From positions 496,001 to 560,000 of the forward strand of contig NZ_JAJSDX010000002.1 of the NCBI RefSeq assembly GCF_021272205.1: 64,000 bases of DNA, given 5' to 3'. Position numbers and translations under genes: made by a program. The notes below the pieces were generated by a model that saw only the letters and a program-made list of their open reading frames with translations, did not search any database and was not told the DNA's origin. The stretch is from Pantoea sp. Mb-10. Lineage in GTDB: Bacteria > Pseudomonadota > Gammaproteobacteria > Enterobacterales > Enterobacteriaceae. Below, piece after piece: positions 27,635 to 36,786 of this stretch (position 1 is its first letter; each line of letters starts with the position of its first letter).

Positions 27635-28356
27635 TCGACGGCAGGACGCATCACGTCGGCCGAAAACACATAACCCAGGCCGCGAATGGTGCGGATCAAA
27701 CTGGGCTGGTGCGGGTTAGCTTCAATTTTGCGGCGCAGGCGCATGATCAGCACGTCAATGGTGCGATCGAAGACGTCGAGGCTTTCGCTGTGCGTCAGCT
27801 CCAGCAGCTGATCGCGGGTTAACACCTTACGCGCGTGACCCACCAGCGCGCGCAGCAGCGTATATTCGCCTTGCGTCAGCGGCACGCTCTCACGCTGCGG
27901 ATTGAACAACTGGCAGCGGCTGTCGTCCAGCTGCCAGCCGTTAAACATCCAGCCGCTGGCGTGTTCCACCGCCGGCTGTGCCAAACGTCCGCAGCGGCGC
28001 AGTGCGGCGCGGGCGCGCGCCACCACGACGCGCGGGTTAAACGGTTTGGCGATGTAGTCATCCGCGCCCATCTCCAGCCCGACGACCATATCGGCTTCCG
28101 ATCCCATGCCGGTGAGCATAATCACCAACAGATCGGGACGCTGACGCTGCATCTGCTGCAACACCAGCAGGCCATTGGTATCCGGCAGCATCATATCCAG
28201 CATCACCAGCGAGATCTCCGGGTGTTGTGCCAGCAGCGACAGCGCTTCGCGGCCCTGATGGCAGCTATAAACCGTAAAAACGTGTTCATTCAGCACGTCG
28301 TGCAGCAGTTCACACACAGCACGATCGTCATCTACCACTAATATCGCGGGCTTCAT
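27610..28356 (-). CDS. OmpR-family response regulator (TorR-like)
   Basis: 248 residues from ATG 28356 (GAGGCAG upstream; a longer frame starts at 28377). The receiver domain (1-120) has acidic pocket DDD at 9-11, phosphoacceptor Asp54 (VMLDMMLPD), and the KPF switch region. The C-terminal winged helix ends with SLIRTIRGLGYVF. It is the only response regulator in the locus and is the likely partner of the hybrid kinase at the other end of the sugar operon. Note the two genes are 6 kb apart and bracket the operon. Confidence 0.88.
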   Translation of the reverse strand: MKPAILVVDDDRAVCELLHDVLNEHVFTVYSCHQGREALSLLAQHPEISLVMLDMMLPDTNGLLVLQQMQRQRPDLLVIMLTGMGSEADMVVGLEMGADDYIAKPFNPRVVVARARAALRRCGRLAQPAVEHASGWMFNGWQLDDSRCQLFNPQRESVPLTQGEYTLLRALVGHARKVLTRDQLLELTHSESLDVFDRTIDVLIMRLRRKIEANPHQPSLIRTIRGLGYVFSADVMRPAVDQRASQIA

Positions 28357-28822
28357 TGGGCTGCCTCTCGGGGTCATACAGGGGTAAAAGCAGTGTAACC
28401 TGCTGATTTTGGCCTGCTGTATTCGCCGATAAAAACGTGAGCCATATCGCCTGCAAGTGTGCGAAAGCGTGCGTTACCGCAATTTTTTTAGGGGCGGTAG
28501 CGGCCAACAGGAAAACGATTGCGCGTCAGTGGTGCAATGCACCATAATCGCGCCTCGTTCTGGTTCGGAATTATCTGAGCATTGGCTGCTTTTTTGACGT
28601 AAACGTTTGCGTTTGCGGGTGGCACAGCAATTGCTCAGTGGACAGGGGAAAGCGGAAGGCAGCAAGCCTTGCGTCCGACTCGCTCGCTTTCACAACGACA
28701 ATTATGCTCCGGTTTCATGAGGTTGCCGCGTAGGCAGTGCCGCTGAGGCCAGGAGAATAAAGCTTAACCACATTGGCAAGAGAGAACGCGCCTTCGGCCG
28801 TCTCCGCTTATGAGAGATGATG
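28357..28822. other. Intergenic region and long leader of the purine permease
   Basis: About 465 bases with no credible gene. The left part must carry the promoter of the minus-strand response regulator. The right part carries a PurR operator (28597-28612) and then about 210 bases of transcribed leader with local hairpins such as TGCC-GCGTA-GGCA near 28725. I could not match the leader to a riboswitch class that I know. Confidence 0.6.
28597..28612 (+). promoter_or_regulatory. PurR operator upstream of the purine permease
   Basis: ACGTAAACGTTTGCGT differs by one base from the PurR consensus palindrome ACGCAAACGTTTGCGT. It lies about 210 bp before a purine permease gene, a known class of PurR target. 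Confidence 0.85.
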
Positions 28823-30118
28823 ATGTTAGAAAAACTCTTCAAACTGAAAGCGCATAACACCACCGTGCGTACCGAGGTCATTGCCGGTATTACCACGTTC
28901 CTGGCAATGGCCTACATCCTGTTTGTTAACCCCAGTATTCTTGGGGCAACCGGCATGGATAAAGGCGCGGTGTTCGTGGCGACCTGCCTGGCGGCGGCGA
29001 TTGGCTGCGTTCTGATGGGGCTGATTGCCAACTACCCGATCGCACTGGCACCTGGCATGGGGCTCAATGCGTTTTTCACCTATACCGTGGTGCTGCACAT
29101 GGGCTACACCTGGCAGATTGCGCTGGGTGCGGTGTTTCTGTCGGCGGTGATCTTCTTTGCCCTGTCGATTTTTAAAATTCGCGAGTGGATTATCGCCAGT
29201 ATCCCGCTGCCGCTGCGCGCGGGCATCGGGGCCGGTATTGGTCTGTTCCTTGCCATCATTGCGCTTGAAGGCGCGGGCATTGTGGTGGATAACCCGGCCA
29301 CGCTGGTGGGCTTAGGCGATCTCACCAAGCCGGGGCCGCTGCTGGCGCTGCTGGGCTTTTTCATTATTGTGGTGCTGGAAGCGCGCCGCGTCACCGGGGC
29401 GGTATTGATCGGGATTTTGGTGGTGACCTTTATTTCCATGGGCATCGGCCTTACGCCGTTTGGCGGCGTGTTTTCCGCACCGCCGTCTATCGCGCCAACC
29501 TTTATGCAGCTTGATATCGCGGGCGCCTTTAACGTGGGTTTGGTGAGCGTCATCTTCGCTTTCCTGTTTGTGGACGTGTTTGATAACACCGGCACGCTGC
29601 TGGGTGTCACCAAGCGCGCTGGACTGGCGGATGAGCAGGGCAATGTACCCAAAATGGGGCGCGCCCTGATTGCGGACAGCGCCGCGGCGCTGTTCGGCTC
29701 GCTGCTGGGCACCTCAACCACCACCAGCTACGTGGAGTCGGCGGCGGGCGTGAGCGCAGGCGGACGCACCGGATTGACTGCGATGGTGGTGGCGGTGCTG
29801 TTCCTGCTGAGCCTGTTTTTCTCGCCGCTGGCGGGTAGCGTGCCGGTCTTCGCCACTGCGCCTGCGCTGCTGTTTGTGGCGGTGCTGATGACTTCAGGCT
29901 TGGCGGATATCGACTGGAAAGATATCACCACGGCGGCGCCCGTGACCGTGACGGCGCTGACCATGCCGCTGACGTACTCCATCGCTAACGGGATTGCGTT
30001 TGGTTTTATTACCTGGACGGTGGTGAAGCTGCTGAGCGGGCGCACGCGCGAAATCAACGCGGCACTGATCATTCTGTCGATTCTGTTTGTGATTAAGCTG
30101 GGCTGGCTGAGCGCCTAA
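28823..30118 (+). CDS. NCS2/AzgA-family purine permease
   Basis: About 431 residues with 12-14 hydrophobic segments. The family signatures ALAPGMGLNAFF and TTSYVESAAGVSAGGRTGLTA are present. It is closest to the E. coli AdeP/AdeQ/GhxP/GhxQ group of purine:H+ symporters; adenine or hypoxanthine/guanine is the likely cargo, but I cannot assign which. Three consecutive ATGs occur at 28817-28825; the third is best spaced from GAGAG. A PurR operator upstream fits its role. It is followed by a terminator and by amn, also purine-related, on the other strand. Confidence 0.88.
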   Translation: MLEKLFKLKAHNTTVRTEVIAGITTFLAMAYILFVNPSILGATGMDKGAVFVATCLAAAIGCVLMGLIANYPIALAPGMGLNAFFTYTVVLHMGYTWQIALGAVFLSAVIFFALSIFKIREWIIASIPLPLRAGIGAGIGLFLAIIALEGAGIVVDNPATLVGLGDLTKPGPLLALLGFFIIVVLEARRVTGAVLIGILVVTFISMGIGLTPFGGVFSAPPSIAPTFMQLDIAGAFNVGLVSVIFAFLFVDVFDNTGTLLGVTKRAGLADEQGNVPKMGRALIADSAAALFGSLLGTSTTTSYVESAAGVSAGGRTGLTAMVVAVLFLLSLFFSPLAGSVPVFATAPALLFVAVLMTSGLADIDWKDITTAAPVTVTALTMPLTYSIANGIAFGFITWTVVKLLSGRTREINAALIILSILFVIKLGWLSA

Positions 30119-30126
30119 GTGGAATA

Positions 30127-30160
30127 ACGGAAGCCCGTTCGGGCTTCCGTTCTGGTTTTT
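30127..30160 (+). terminator. Rho-independent terminator after the purine permease
   Basis: ACGGAAGCCC-GTTC-GGGCTTCCGT, a 10-bp perfect stem, then TCTGGTTTTT. It lies 8 bases past the permease stop, in the gap to the convergent amn gene. Confidence 0.88.
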
Positions 30161-30224
30161 CTCGCTTTCTTTCCTATGACGGCGCGCGGTTTGCCCTCGC
30201 TTCCGCACACGTGATGTAATGCAA

Positions 30225-31679
30225 CTAGCGGAACGGCGGTTCGTTGAACGTGCGCAGCTTACGCGAGTGCAGTTTGTCGCCTTCCGCCCGCAACAGCTCC
30301 ACCGCGCAGATACCGATTTGCAGGTGCTCCGAAATCGCGCCTTCATAAAAGCGATTGGCCTGGCCGGGGAGTTTGATCTCGCCGTGCAGCGGTTTGTCTG
30401 ACACGCACAGCAGCGTGCCGTACGGGACGCGGAAGCGATAGCCCTGTGCCGCAATCGTGGCGCTCTCCATATCCACGGCCACCGCGCGGCTGAGGTTGAA
30501 ACGCAGTGCCGAAGCGGAATAACGCAGCTCCCAGTTGCGATCGTCGGTGGTGACCACCGTACCGGTGCGCAACCGCTGCTTCACTTCTTCGCCCGGCATA
30601 TTGCTCACCGCCTTGGTGGCGTCGTACAGCGCGCGCTGCACTTCCGCGATGCTCGGAATCGGAATATCGGGTGGCAGCACGCTGTCGAGCACATGGTCAT
30701 CGCGTAAGTAGGCGTGGGCCAGAACGTAGTCGCCAATGCGCTGGCTTTCGCGTAAGCCGCCGCAGTGGCCGATCATGAGCCAGGCGTGCGGGCGGATCAC
30801 CGCCAGGTGGTCGCAAATGGTCTTGGCGTTAGACGGGCCCACGCCAATGTTCACTAACGTGATGCCGCGATGGTTAGGCGAGGTCAAATGCCAGGCCGGC
30901 ATCTGATGCTTTTTCCACGCCAGATCCGACATCATCGCTTCCGGGTCGCGGGTGTCGGCGGTGATCACCACATCTCCCGCGCAGGCCAGGCTATCGTAAG
31001 GCGTCGTGGGATCCTGCACCTGCTCAATGGCCCAGCGCACAAACTCATCAACGTAACGCGTGTAGTTGGTAAACAGCACAAACGGCTGGAAATGCTCCAC
31101 CGCGGTGCCGGTGTAGTGACGCAGGCGCGCCAGCGAGAAGTCGGTGCGCAGCGCATCGAAATGGGAGAGCGGAAAAGAGGCGTTGGCGTGAAATAAGCCA
31201 TCGGCGGTTTCATCGCCAATCTGCGACAGCTCGGTGGTGGGGAAGTGGCGCGCAATGCTGGCGCTCATGGAGCGGTCCAGGGACAGATCCGAACCATCGA
31301 TCACGTACGGAAAGGGGATCTCCTGCTGCGACGGCCCCACCGTAATTTCCACGGCGTACTCTTTCTCCAGCATCTGCAGCTGCTCGGCCAGATAATGACG
31401 CAGCAGCGCCGGACGCGTGATGGTGGTGCTGTAGCTGCCGGTGTGGGTAAAGCGGCCCCAGGCGCGGGTACGATTCTGCTGCGGGCCTTCGCCCTGCCAG
31501 CTGATGCGCAGCTCGGGATAGACAAACAGCCCTTGCTGGCGGGCAGCTTCATCGGGCAGCGTGCCCTGTTCGGTGAAATCGCGAATGGCGTTACGCAGCG
31601 CGTTAACGGCATCGTCGTAGAGGCGCTCTAGCTGATCCAGCGCCTGCTGGCTGCTTAATCCGTTCCGTTGTGTGTGCAT
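30225..31679 (-). CDS. amn: AMP nucleosidase
   Basis: 484 residues from ATG 31679 (CAGGAGAACGT upstream), exactly the length of E. coli Amn; the open frame runs further upstream but without a start signal. Amn hydrolyses AMP to adenine and ribose 5-phosphate. The N-terminal regulatory domain is followed by a C-terminal nucleoside-phosphorylase-like catalytic domain (VNIGVGPSNAKTICDHLAVIRP, then AVDMESATIAAQGYRFRVPYG). It is convergent with the purine permease and divergent from yeeO, the E. coli neighbourhood. E. coli amn is PhoB-regulated; I see no clear Pho box here. Confidence 0.96.
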   Translation of the reverse strand: MHTQRNGLSSQQALDQLERLYDDAVNALRNAIRDFTEQGTLPDEAARQQGLFVYPELRISWQGEGPQQNRTRAWGRFTHTGSYSTTITRPALLRHYLAEQLQMLEKEYAVEITVGPSQQEIPFPYVIDGSDLSLDRSMSASIARHFPTTELSQIGDETADGLFHANASFPLSHFDALRTDFSLARLRHYTGTAVEHFQPFVLFTNYTRYVDEFVRWAIEQVQDPTTPYDSLACAGDVVITADTRDPEAMMSDLAWKKHQMPAWHLTSPNHRGITLVNIGVGPSNAKTICDHLAVIRPHAWLMIGHCGGLRESQRIGDYVLAHAYLRDDHVLDSVLPPDIPIPSIAEVQRALYDATKAVSNMPGEEVKQRLRTGTVVTTDDRNWELRYSASALRFNLSRAVAVDMESATIAAQGYRFRVPYGTLLCVSDKPLHGEIKLPGQANRFYEGAISEHLQIGICAVELLRAEGDKLHSRKLRTFNEPPFR

Positions 31680-31941
31680 ACGTTCTCCTGAAATAACGGG
31701 GACAGTTGTGCCTGAGCATAGCGGATAAATCCTGCAGTACGGTGAAGAATCTGTGGTGATCCGCGCACGCGCCGGGCGGCAGGGCATCGCGAGCCGCCGA
31801 GGGTGGGCGGTTGACGCTGCGGCATGAGCAAAAAAGTTTGTAATAATCGTTGAATAGCGCGGGGAAAGACTTTGCATAATGCTTAGCACGCTATCATCAT
31901 TATGACTCCTCTCTCTTTTTCCCAACAAATTTGGTACTCCC

Positions 31942-33378
31942 TTGCAAAATCCTGGCGTAGCAGTGATGCGGGCGGTCAGAAACACGGCGTGGTATCCGAA
32001 ACGTCGCGCTTATCGCACGCTTTTTTGGCGTGAAATCACGCCGCTGGCGGTGCCCATTTTCATCGAAAACCTCTGCGTGATGCTGATGGGCGTACTGAGC
32101 ACCTTTTTGGTGAGCTGGCTGGGCAAAGAGGCCATGGCGGGCGTGGGTCTCGCAGACAGCTTTAACATGGTGGTGATCTCGTTTTTTGCCGCTATTGACC
32201 TCGGCACCACGGTGGTGGTGGCGTTCAGCCTGGCAAAACGCAACGGCAAGCGTGCACGCGCGGCCACGCGACAGTCGCTGGGGCTGATGACCGTGCTGGC
32301 CTTTGTGCTGGTGATTGCCATCGAGTTCTGGGGACATCGCATTATCGATGTGATTGCAGGCAGCGCGGAGCCGGAAGTCAAACAGCTGGCGCTGAGCTAT
32401 CTGCAAACCTCGGCGTGGAGCTATCCGGCGGCGGCGATTGCCCTGATTGGCAGCGGCGCGCTGCGCGGTGCGGGCAATACCAAGATCCCCATGCTGATCA
32501 ACGGCGGTATGAACATTCTTAATATCATCATCAGCAGCATCCTGATTTACGGGGCGATGGGCTGGGAGGGCATGGGCTTTGTCGGGGCGGGATTGGGGCT
32601 GACCATTTCACGCTACATCGGCGCGGCAGCGGCGCTGTACGTGCTCTATCGCGGTATCACCCCCGCGTTAAAAATTACCCTGGCAAGCTATTTCCGCCGC
32701 TGGGATCGCGCCATTTTACTGGAAGTGCTGGGTATCGGCGTGCCCGCCAGTATCGAGTCGGTGCTGTTTAACGGTGGCAAGCTCTTGACGCAGATCTTTG
32801 TGGCGGGCATGGGCACCAATGAAATTGCCGGCAACTTTATTGCTTTTTCCATTGCCACGCTGATCAACCTGCCGGGCAATGCGCTGGGCTCCGCCTCGAC
32901 GATTATCACCGGTAAACGGTTGGGGAGAAATCAGGTGATGCAGGCCGAGCGCCAGATCAAGCATGTGTTCTGGCTGGCGATGATCGGCCTGTGCACGCTG
33001 GCGTTGATTACCGTGCCGCTCGCCGGCACCCTGGCGCAATTTTACACCCGCGATCCGCAGGTTATTGCGGTGACAAAACACCTGATCTGGTTGAACGCGG
33101 CGTTCATGCCGATTTGGACCGCGTCGTGGGTGCTGCCTGCGGGCCTGAAAGGCGCGCGCGATGCGCGCTACACCATGTACGTGTCGATGTTCAGCATGTG
33201 GGGCGCGCGCGTGGTGGCCGGGTATGTCTTGGGGATTGTGCTCGGCATGGGCGTGGTGGGCGTGTGGCTCGGCATGTTCCTCGACTGGAGCGTGCGGGGT
33301 GCGTGCTTCTGGTGGCGTTTAACCAGTGGAAAATGGCTGAATAATTATCGACGTATGCTGGAGAAAAGCAGGGCGTAG
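31942..33378 (+). CDS. yeeO: YeeO-like MATE family efflux protein
   Basis: About 478 residues with 12 predicted membrane segments and MATE features (ITPLAVPIFIENLCVMLMG at the first helix, a symmetrical second half from about residue 250). E. coli YeeO lies in the same neighbourhood (near amn and asn tRNAs) and exports flavins and peptides; it is longer at the N-terminus. The start is unsure: TTG 31942 has no good ribosome site, and ATG 31966 is an alternative. The 262-base gap to amn must hold both promoters. Confidence 0.85.
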   Translation: MQNPGVAVMRAVRNTAWYPKRRAYRTLFWREITPLAVPIFIENLCVMLMGVLSTFLVSWLGKEAMAGVGLADSFNMVVISFFAAIDLGTTVVVAFSLAKRNGKRARAATRQSLGLMTVLAFVLVIAIEFWGHRIIDVIAGSAEPEVKQLALSYLQTSAWSYPAAAIALIGSGALRGAGNTKIPMLINGGMNILNIIISSILIYGAMGWEGMGFVGAGLGLTISRYIGAAAALYVLYRGITPALKITLASYFRRWDRAILLEVLGIGVPASIESVLFNGGKLLTQIFVAGMGTNEIAGNFIAFSIATLINLPGNALGSASTIITGKRLGRNQVMQAERQIKHVFWLAMIGLCTLALITVPLAGTLAQFYTRDPQVIAVTKHLIWLNAAFMPIWTASWVLPAGLKGARDARYTMYVSMFSMWGARVVAGYVLGIVLGMGVVGVWLGMFLDWSVRGACFWWRLTSGKWLNNYRRMLEKSRA

Positions 33379-33483
33379 CGGCGGTTATGCGCATTGCGCA
33401 TATTGATGCAACAACAGATCGTTTGGGCCCGAGTACGGCGTGAGGTTTACTGTCAGGGTAAATCTCACGTGGAGAGCCTGATA

Positions 33484-33630
33484 ATGAAAACGCGCTGGCA
33501 GCACTGGTTCCGTCGCCTGTTTAGCCACGGGCCAGAGGAAAAGGGCTATCAGATGGATTTACTGATCCCGGTGAGCCAACTTTATGGTATTGAATTTCAT
33601 CCGTCGCTGTCCCGCTATCATGAGCGATGA
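33484..33630 (+). CDS. Small basic protein of unknown function (48 residues)
   Basis: Frame from ATG 33484 with GTGGAGAG upstream. The product starts MKTRWQHWFRRLFSHGPEEK and has a basic, Trp/Phe-rich N-terminus. It lies 105 bases after yeeO and is followed by a terminator at 33687-33715. I do not recognise it; start signal and placement before the terminator are the only support. Confidence 0.4.
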   Translation: MKTRWQHWFRRLFSHGPEEKGYQMDLLIPVSQLYGIEFHPSLSRYHER

Positions 33631-33686
33631 ACGTCTGCACTTACTGATGCGCTACAGCTACTGGAATGAGCTGTGCGCGCGCGGCC

Positions 33687-33716
33687 GCACCCGCCACGCG
33701 GCGGGTGCATTGTTTT
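33687..33716 (+). terminator. Likely terminator after yeeO / the small ORF
   Basis: GCACCCGCC-ACGC-GGCGGGTGC, a 9-bp perfect stem, followed by ATTGTTTTG. It stands between the plus-strand yeeO unit and the minus-strand cluster starting at 33734. The T run is interrupted. Confidence 0.7.
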
Positions 33717-33733
33717 GACTCTGCTTGACGGCG

Positions 33734-35848
33734 CTACTCCGCAAAGGACAGTTGAAACACGAGATGAACGGACGGCGCACCGCTGCCGCTGTGCGCCACC
33801 GTAATGGACCGGTTATCAACCCACCACAGATCCCCCGCTTCGGGCGCTACCGCCTCATCCCCGCAGATCATTCTTGCGTCAGCCGCGCTGGCAAGAATCA
33901 AGTGATAGCTGTCCTGATACGCCGCAGACGGGGCATGTTGCGTGTGCGCGGGAGAAGGGAAAATGACCAAGGCGGCCGCGCTGAGGCGCTTGCCCTCTTG
34001 TTGGGCAAACGCCGTGAGCCAGCGCATACAGTGCGGGTACTGCGCGGCAAAGTGCGCTAACGACGGCTGATGTATTGGCGTGCTCGCGGCCTCGGCCAGC
34101 AGCGCGCTGACCTCAACATCGCGGCGGATCTGCTCAAAACTCAGCCAGCGTTGCGTCTCTTTTATTGCCTCAACGGACGAAAGCGCAGGAACGGGGGCGT
34201 CGGTACGGGGCGCAGCCTGCTCGCCTTCCCGCAGCCGATCGAACGCATAAAGATGATTCATATAGGTTGAGACATAAAGACCGCGACCATCGTCAGACAG
34301 GGCAACGGCATTGGTGACGGCATCCGGCAATTGCAGAATGCCTTTGATCTCCAGCGTGTCGACGTCAATCTCAATCACCCGACCGCCGTTGGTGGCAACC
34401 ACCACGCGATCCTCTACCGCGCAGGGCGATGCGTAAACGCGCGCGCCCAGGTTGATTCGCTTGAGCAGTGTCATACGATCGACATCGATGATGTAGAGAT
34501 GCCTGTCGCCGGAGCCGCAAAAGAGTTTGTTGCCGACAAACAGCGGCGTGGTGTAACAAATTTCACCGGTGGGCCATTCACCGCGCTTTTCGCCGGTGGC
34601 GACATCCAGCAGATAAATGGACTTATCAAACGACGCAAAGGCGGTCAGGCGGCGGGTGCTGTCGATGGCCGGCGCATATTTCACCGAGCGACGGGTCGGG
34701 AAGCGCCAGGCGATCTCGCCGGTTTGAGCCCGCAGAGCCAGCATTTCATGGTCGGCGCTGCCCCAAATGACCAAATCACCCTCGGGCCAGTAAGCGGCGG
34801 ATCCGTGCTGCAAGCCGCGCACCTGGTGTTCCCACACTTTCTCGCCGTGATCCAGATTGTAAGCGGCCAGGCTGCCCTGCGCCCAAGGTCGCGCATACTC
34901 AATACCCACGCACACCAGATTATGTTGCGGCACAATCAGCGGCGACGATCCGACCCATTCGCCGTCGGGATGCGCCCAAATTTCCTGCCCGGTATCGGCA
35001 TCCAGGCAGTAAAGCGTACCGTTATAGGCACCAAAATAGATCCGTCCCTGATGATAAGCGGGGCTGGACCAGATGCCCTTGCGCGATCCTGCCGCGCCCG
35101 TGGCCTCGAACTCCCAGAGCACGCCGCCGGTCTCCGTGGAGAAGGCCTGCATCTTGGCGGCATCGCAGCCGCGATACAGGCGATCGCCCACCAGCAGCGG
35201 TGCTGATTTGGGCACCACATGATAAGCAATGCCGCCCGGCGTCGCGGTGCGCCACCGTTCGCGCCAGGCTTGGGTAGGCGCAGGCGATCGCGTGTCCGCA
35301 GGCAGATCGAAATCGGCGAGGGTGAACAGCGTGTTAACGGTGATGCCGCGCCTTTCGCGCCAGTGCATCCCGCGCTCCGACTGAAAATCAATCACCACAA
35401 ACAGCTCTCGCACCTCGTGGCCCGCCATGGAGAGCACGGCGCAGGCTTTCTCAGCGCTGGTGCCGGAATTCAGCGTGTCATCCACCAGCAACACCGGCAG
35501 ATCCCGGAGCTCGCCTTCCACCGCGCGCGCCAGGCCGGAGGTTTTACGCGCCTTGCGGATAATCACGCCGTTAACGGCACCGCGCTGCGGCGGCGCGCTT
35601 AACATGAGTGCAGTCAGCAGCGGAATCGCGCCGGTTTCCATGCCCGCGAGTTGAAAAGGGGGGTGGTCAGCGTAGCGCTGCCAGAAGGCGGTGGCGATCG
35701 CCGTTAACGCGTGCGCATCCATAAACACGCGGCGCAGATCGAATAGCCAGTTGTAACGGCCACCCCGTTTGTTGATCAAGGGCGCGCCCTCATCGCCAAA
35801 ATGAAGTCCGTTACGGGCGATGAGCTGCTGCATGTCGCTCAGGGTCAT
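33734..35848 (-). CDS. Phosphoribosyltransferase / PQQ-type beta-propeller / hydroxylase-like fusion protein
   Basis: 704 residues. About 1-185: orotate-PRTase-like fold with the PRPP loop VLLVDDTLNSGTS (119-131). About 205-560: repeated blocks of the type GxLYCLDADTGQEIWAHPDGE, i.e. a PQQ-like beta-propeller. About 630-704: a segment like the aspartyl/asparaginyl beta-hydroxylase double-stranded helix (YHLILAS, GDLWWVDN, VHLVFQL). In that last part the positions where I expect the second metal His and the 2-oxoglutarate-binding Arg read Thr and Ser, so it may be inactive. There is no signal peptide, so it is probably cytoplasmic. It is last in the minus-strand cluster, 42 bases after the hydrolase gene. 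Function unknown. Confidence 0.75.
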   Translation of the reverse strand: MTLSDMQQLIARNGLHFGDEGAPLINKRGGRYNWLFDLRRVFMDAHALTAIATAFWQRYADHPPFQLAGMETGAIPLLTALMLSAPPQRGAVNGVIIRKARKTSGLARAVEGELRDLPVLLVDDTLNSGTSAEKACAVLSMAGHEVRELFVVIDFQSERGMHWRERRGITVNTLFTLADFDLPADTRSPAPTQAWRERWRTATPGGIAYHVVPKSAPLLVGDRLYRGCDAAKMQAFSTETGGVLWEFEATGAAGSRKGIWSSPAYHQGRIYFGAYNGTLYCLDADTGQEIWAHPDGEWVGSSPLIVPQHNLVCVGIEYARPWAQGSLAAYNLDHGEKVWEHQVRGLQHGSAAYWPEGDLVIWGSADHEMLALRAQTGEIAWRFPTRRSVKYAPAIDSTRRLTAFASFDKSIYLLDVATGEKRGEWPTGEICYTTPLFVGNKLFCGSGDRHLYIIDVDRMTLLKRINLGARVYASPCAVEDRVVVATNGGRVIEIDVDTLEIKGILQLPDAVTNAVALSDDGRGLYVSTYMNHLYAFDRLREGEQAAPRTDAPVPALSSVEAIKETQRWLSFEQIRRDVEVSALLAEAASTPIHQPSLAHFAAQYPHCMRWLTAFAQQEGKRLSAAALVIFPSPAHTQHAPSAAYQDSYHLILASAADARMICGDEAVAPEAGDLWWVDNRSITVAHSGSGAPSVHLVFQLSFAE

Positions 35849-35890
35849 GGTGGGTTGTCCTGTCAGCTAGTGAGCATGGGCATGAGGAAA

Positions 35891-36763
35891 TCAGGGCGCG
35901 ACATGAAGGAATTGCGCCACCGGCGGGCCCCAGATTGCCGTCCCGCCTTTGCCGAAGAAAAGGTGATGGCCGTCGCGGCTAAACGCCGCAGGCGCGAGCC
36001 ACTCCGCGCGGCCACCGGCTTGGGTAAACGCGCGATACATGGCCTGGGCGAGCGGCGGATCGAAATAGCTGTCGTTTTGCGCGTAGATCCATAGCGCGGG
36101 CGTACGGGCGCTGTGGCCATAGCGCGCGGCGGCCGCCACTAACCGTTCCGGGTGGCAGTTATTGCCTGGCTGGCTGTGGTAATGGCCGCCCCGACCGCCG
36201 GCCATATTGATAAACGCGGCGACGTGAGGGTGCGGCAGGCTGTCATAGGCAATCGCGCCCCAGCCGCCCGCCGATTGCCCGACGATAACCATGCCGTTGG
36301 GATTCAACGCGGGGTTGGCGGCCAGAAAATCCACGATGACGTTGATCTGCCGGGCCGTTTCTAGTCCGGCTTGGTAAAAGTCCGCCGTGCTGCATTGCGT
36401 ATAGCCTTCGCTCCACGAACCGCCCGTGGCGCCGTAGCCCAGACGGATCACCAAGGCTACCGCATAGTGTCGGTCCAGGAACCAGCGTACGGCTTCGCTG
36501 TGGCAGCCAGCCAGCGTCAGGCCAGGGCGATCGGCGTCCGAGGGCGGTGAGCCATGATTGATCACCACGACTCTGGGCTGTGCCGGCGAGGCCGGAAAGC
36601 AGAGATGCCCCTGCAGCTGTGCACTGCCGCCTGCCGGATCGGCAATGGGAATATGCAGTGGCGCGTCGCGGATGTCCGGTTCCGCAGCAAAGCGCACTGC
36701 GGCGGTGGAAACGGTCGCGTCGAGCAGAAGCAGGGCGAGCAGAAAAAGGCGCAATAAAGGCAT
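35891..36763 (-). CDS. Secreted alpha/beta hydrolase, unknown substrate
   Basis: 290 residues from ATG 36763 (GAGGTG upstream; the open frame runs further). It has an N-terminal signal peptide (PLLRLFLLALLLLDATVSTAA) followed by an alpha/beta-hydrolase fold: VVVINHGSPP (oxyanion strand), nucleophile elbow GQSAGGWG with Ser, ALWIYAQNDSYFDP (acid) and a C-terminal GHHLFF (His). It resembles dienelactone-hydrolase/prolyl-oligopeptidase-type enzymes. Likely periplasmic. It lies 23 bases downstream of the oxygenase-like gene, in one direction with the export genes. Confidence 0.75.
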   Translation of the reverse strand: MPLLRLFLLALLLLDATVSTAAVRFAAEPDIRDAPLHIPIADPAGGSAQLQGHLCFPASPAQPRVVVINHGSPPSDADRPGLTLAGCHSEAVRWFLDRHYAVALVIRLGYGATGGSWSEGYTQCSTADFYQAGLETARQINVIVDFLAANPALNPNGMVIVGQSAGGWGAIAYDSLPHPHVAAFINMAGGRGGHYHSQPGNNCHPERLVAAAARYGHSARTPALWIYAQNDSYFDPPLAQAMYRAFTQAGGRAEWLAPAAFSRDGHHLFFGKGGTAIWGPPVAQFLHVAP

Positions 36764-36786
36764 GGGTGGCACCTCGCTTTCAACGG

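Noticed and set aside
33620..33718. Second 32-codon frame overlapping the end of the small protein after yeeO
   Set aside because: It runs through the terminator hairpin and has no ribosome site of its own.
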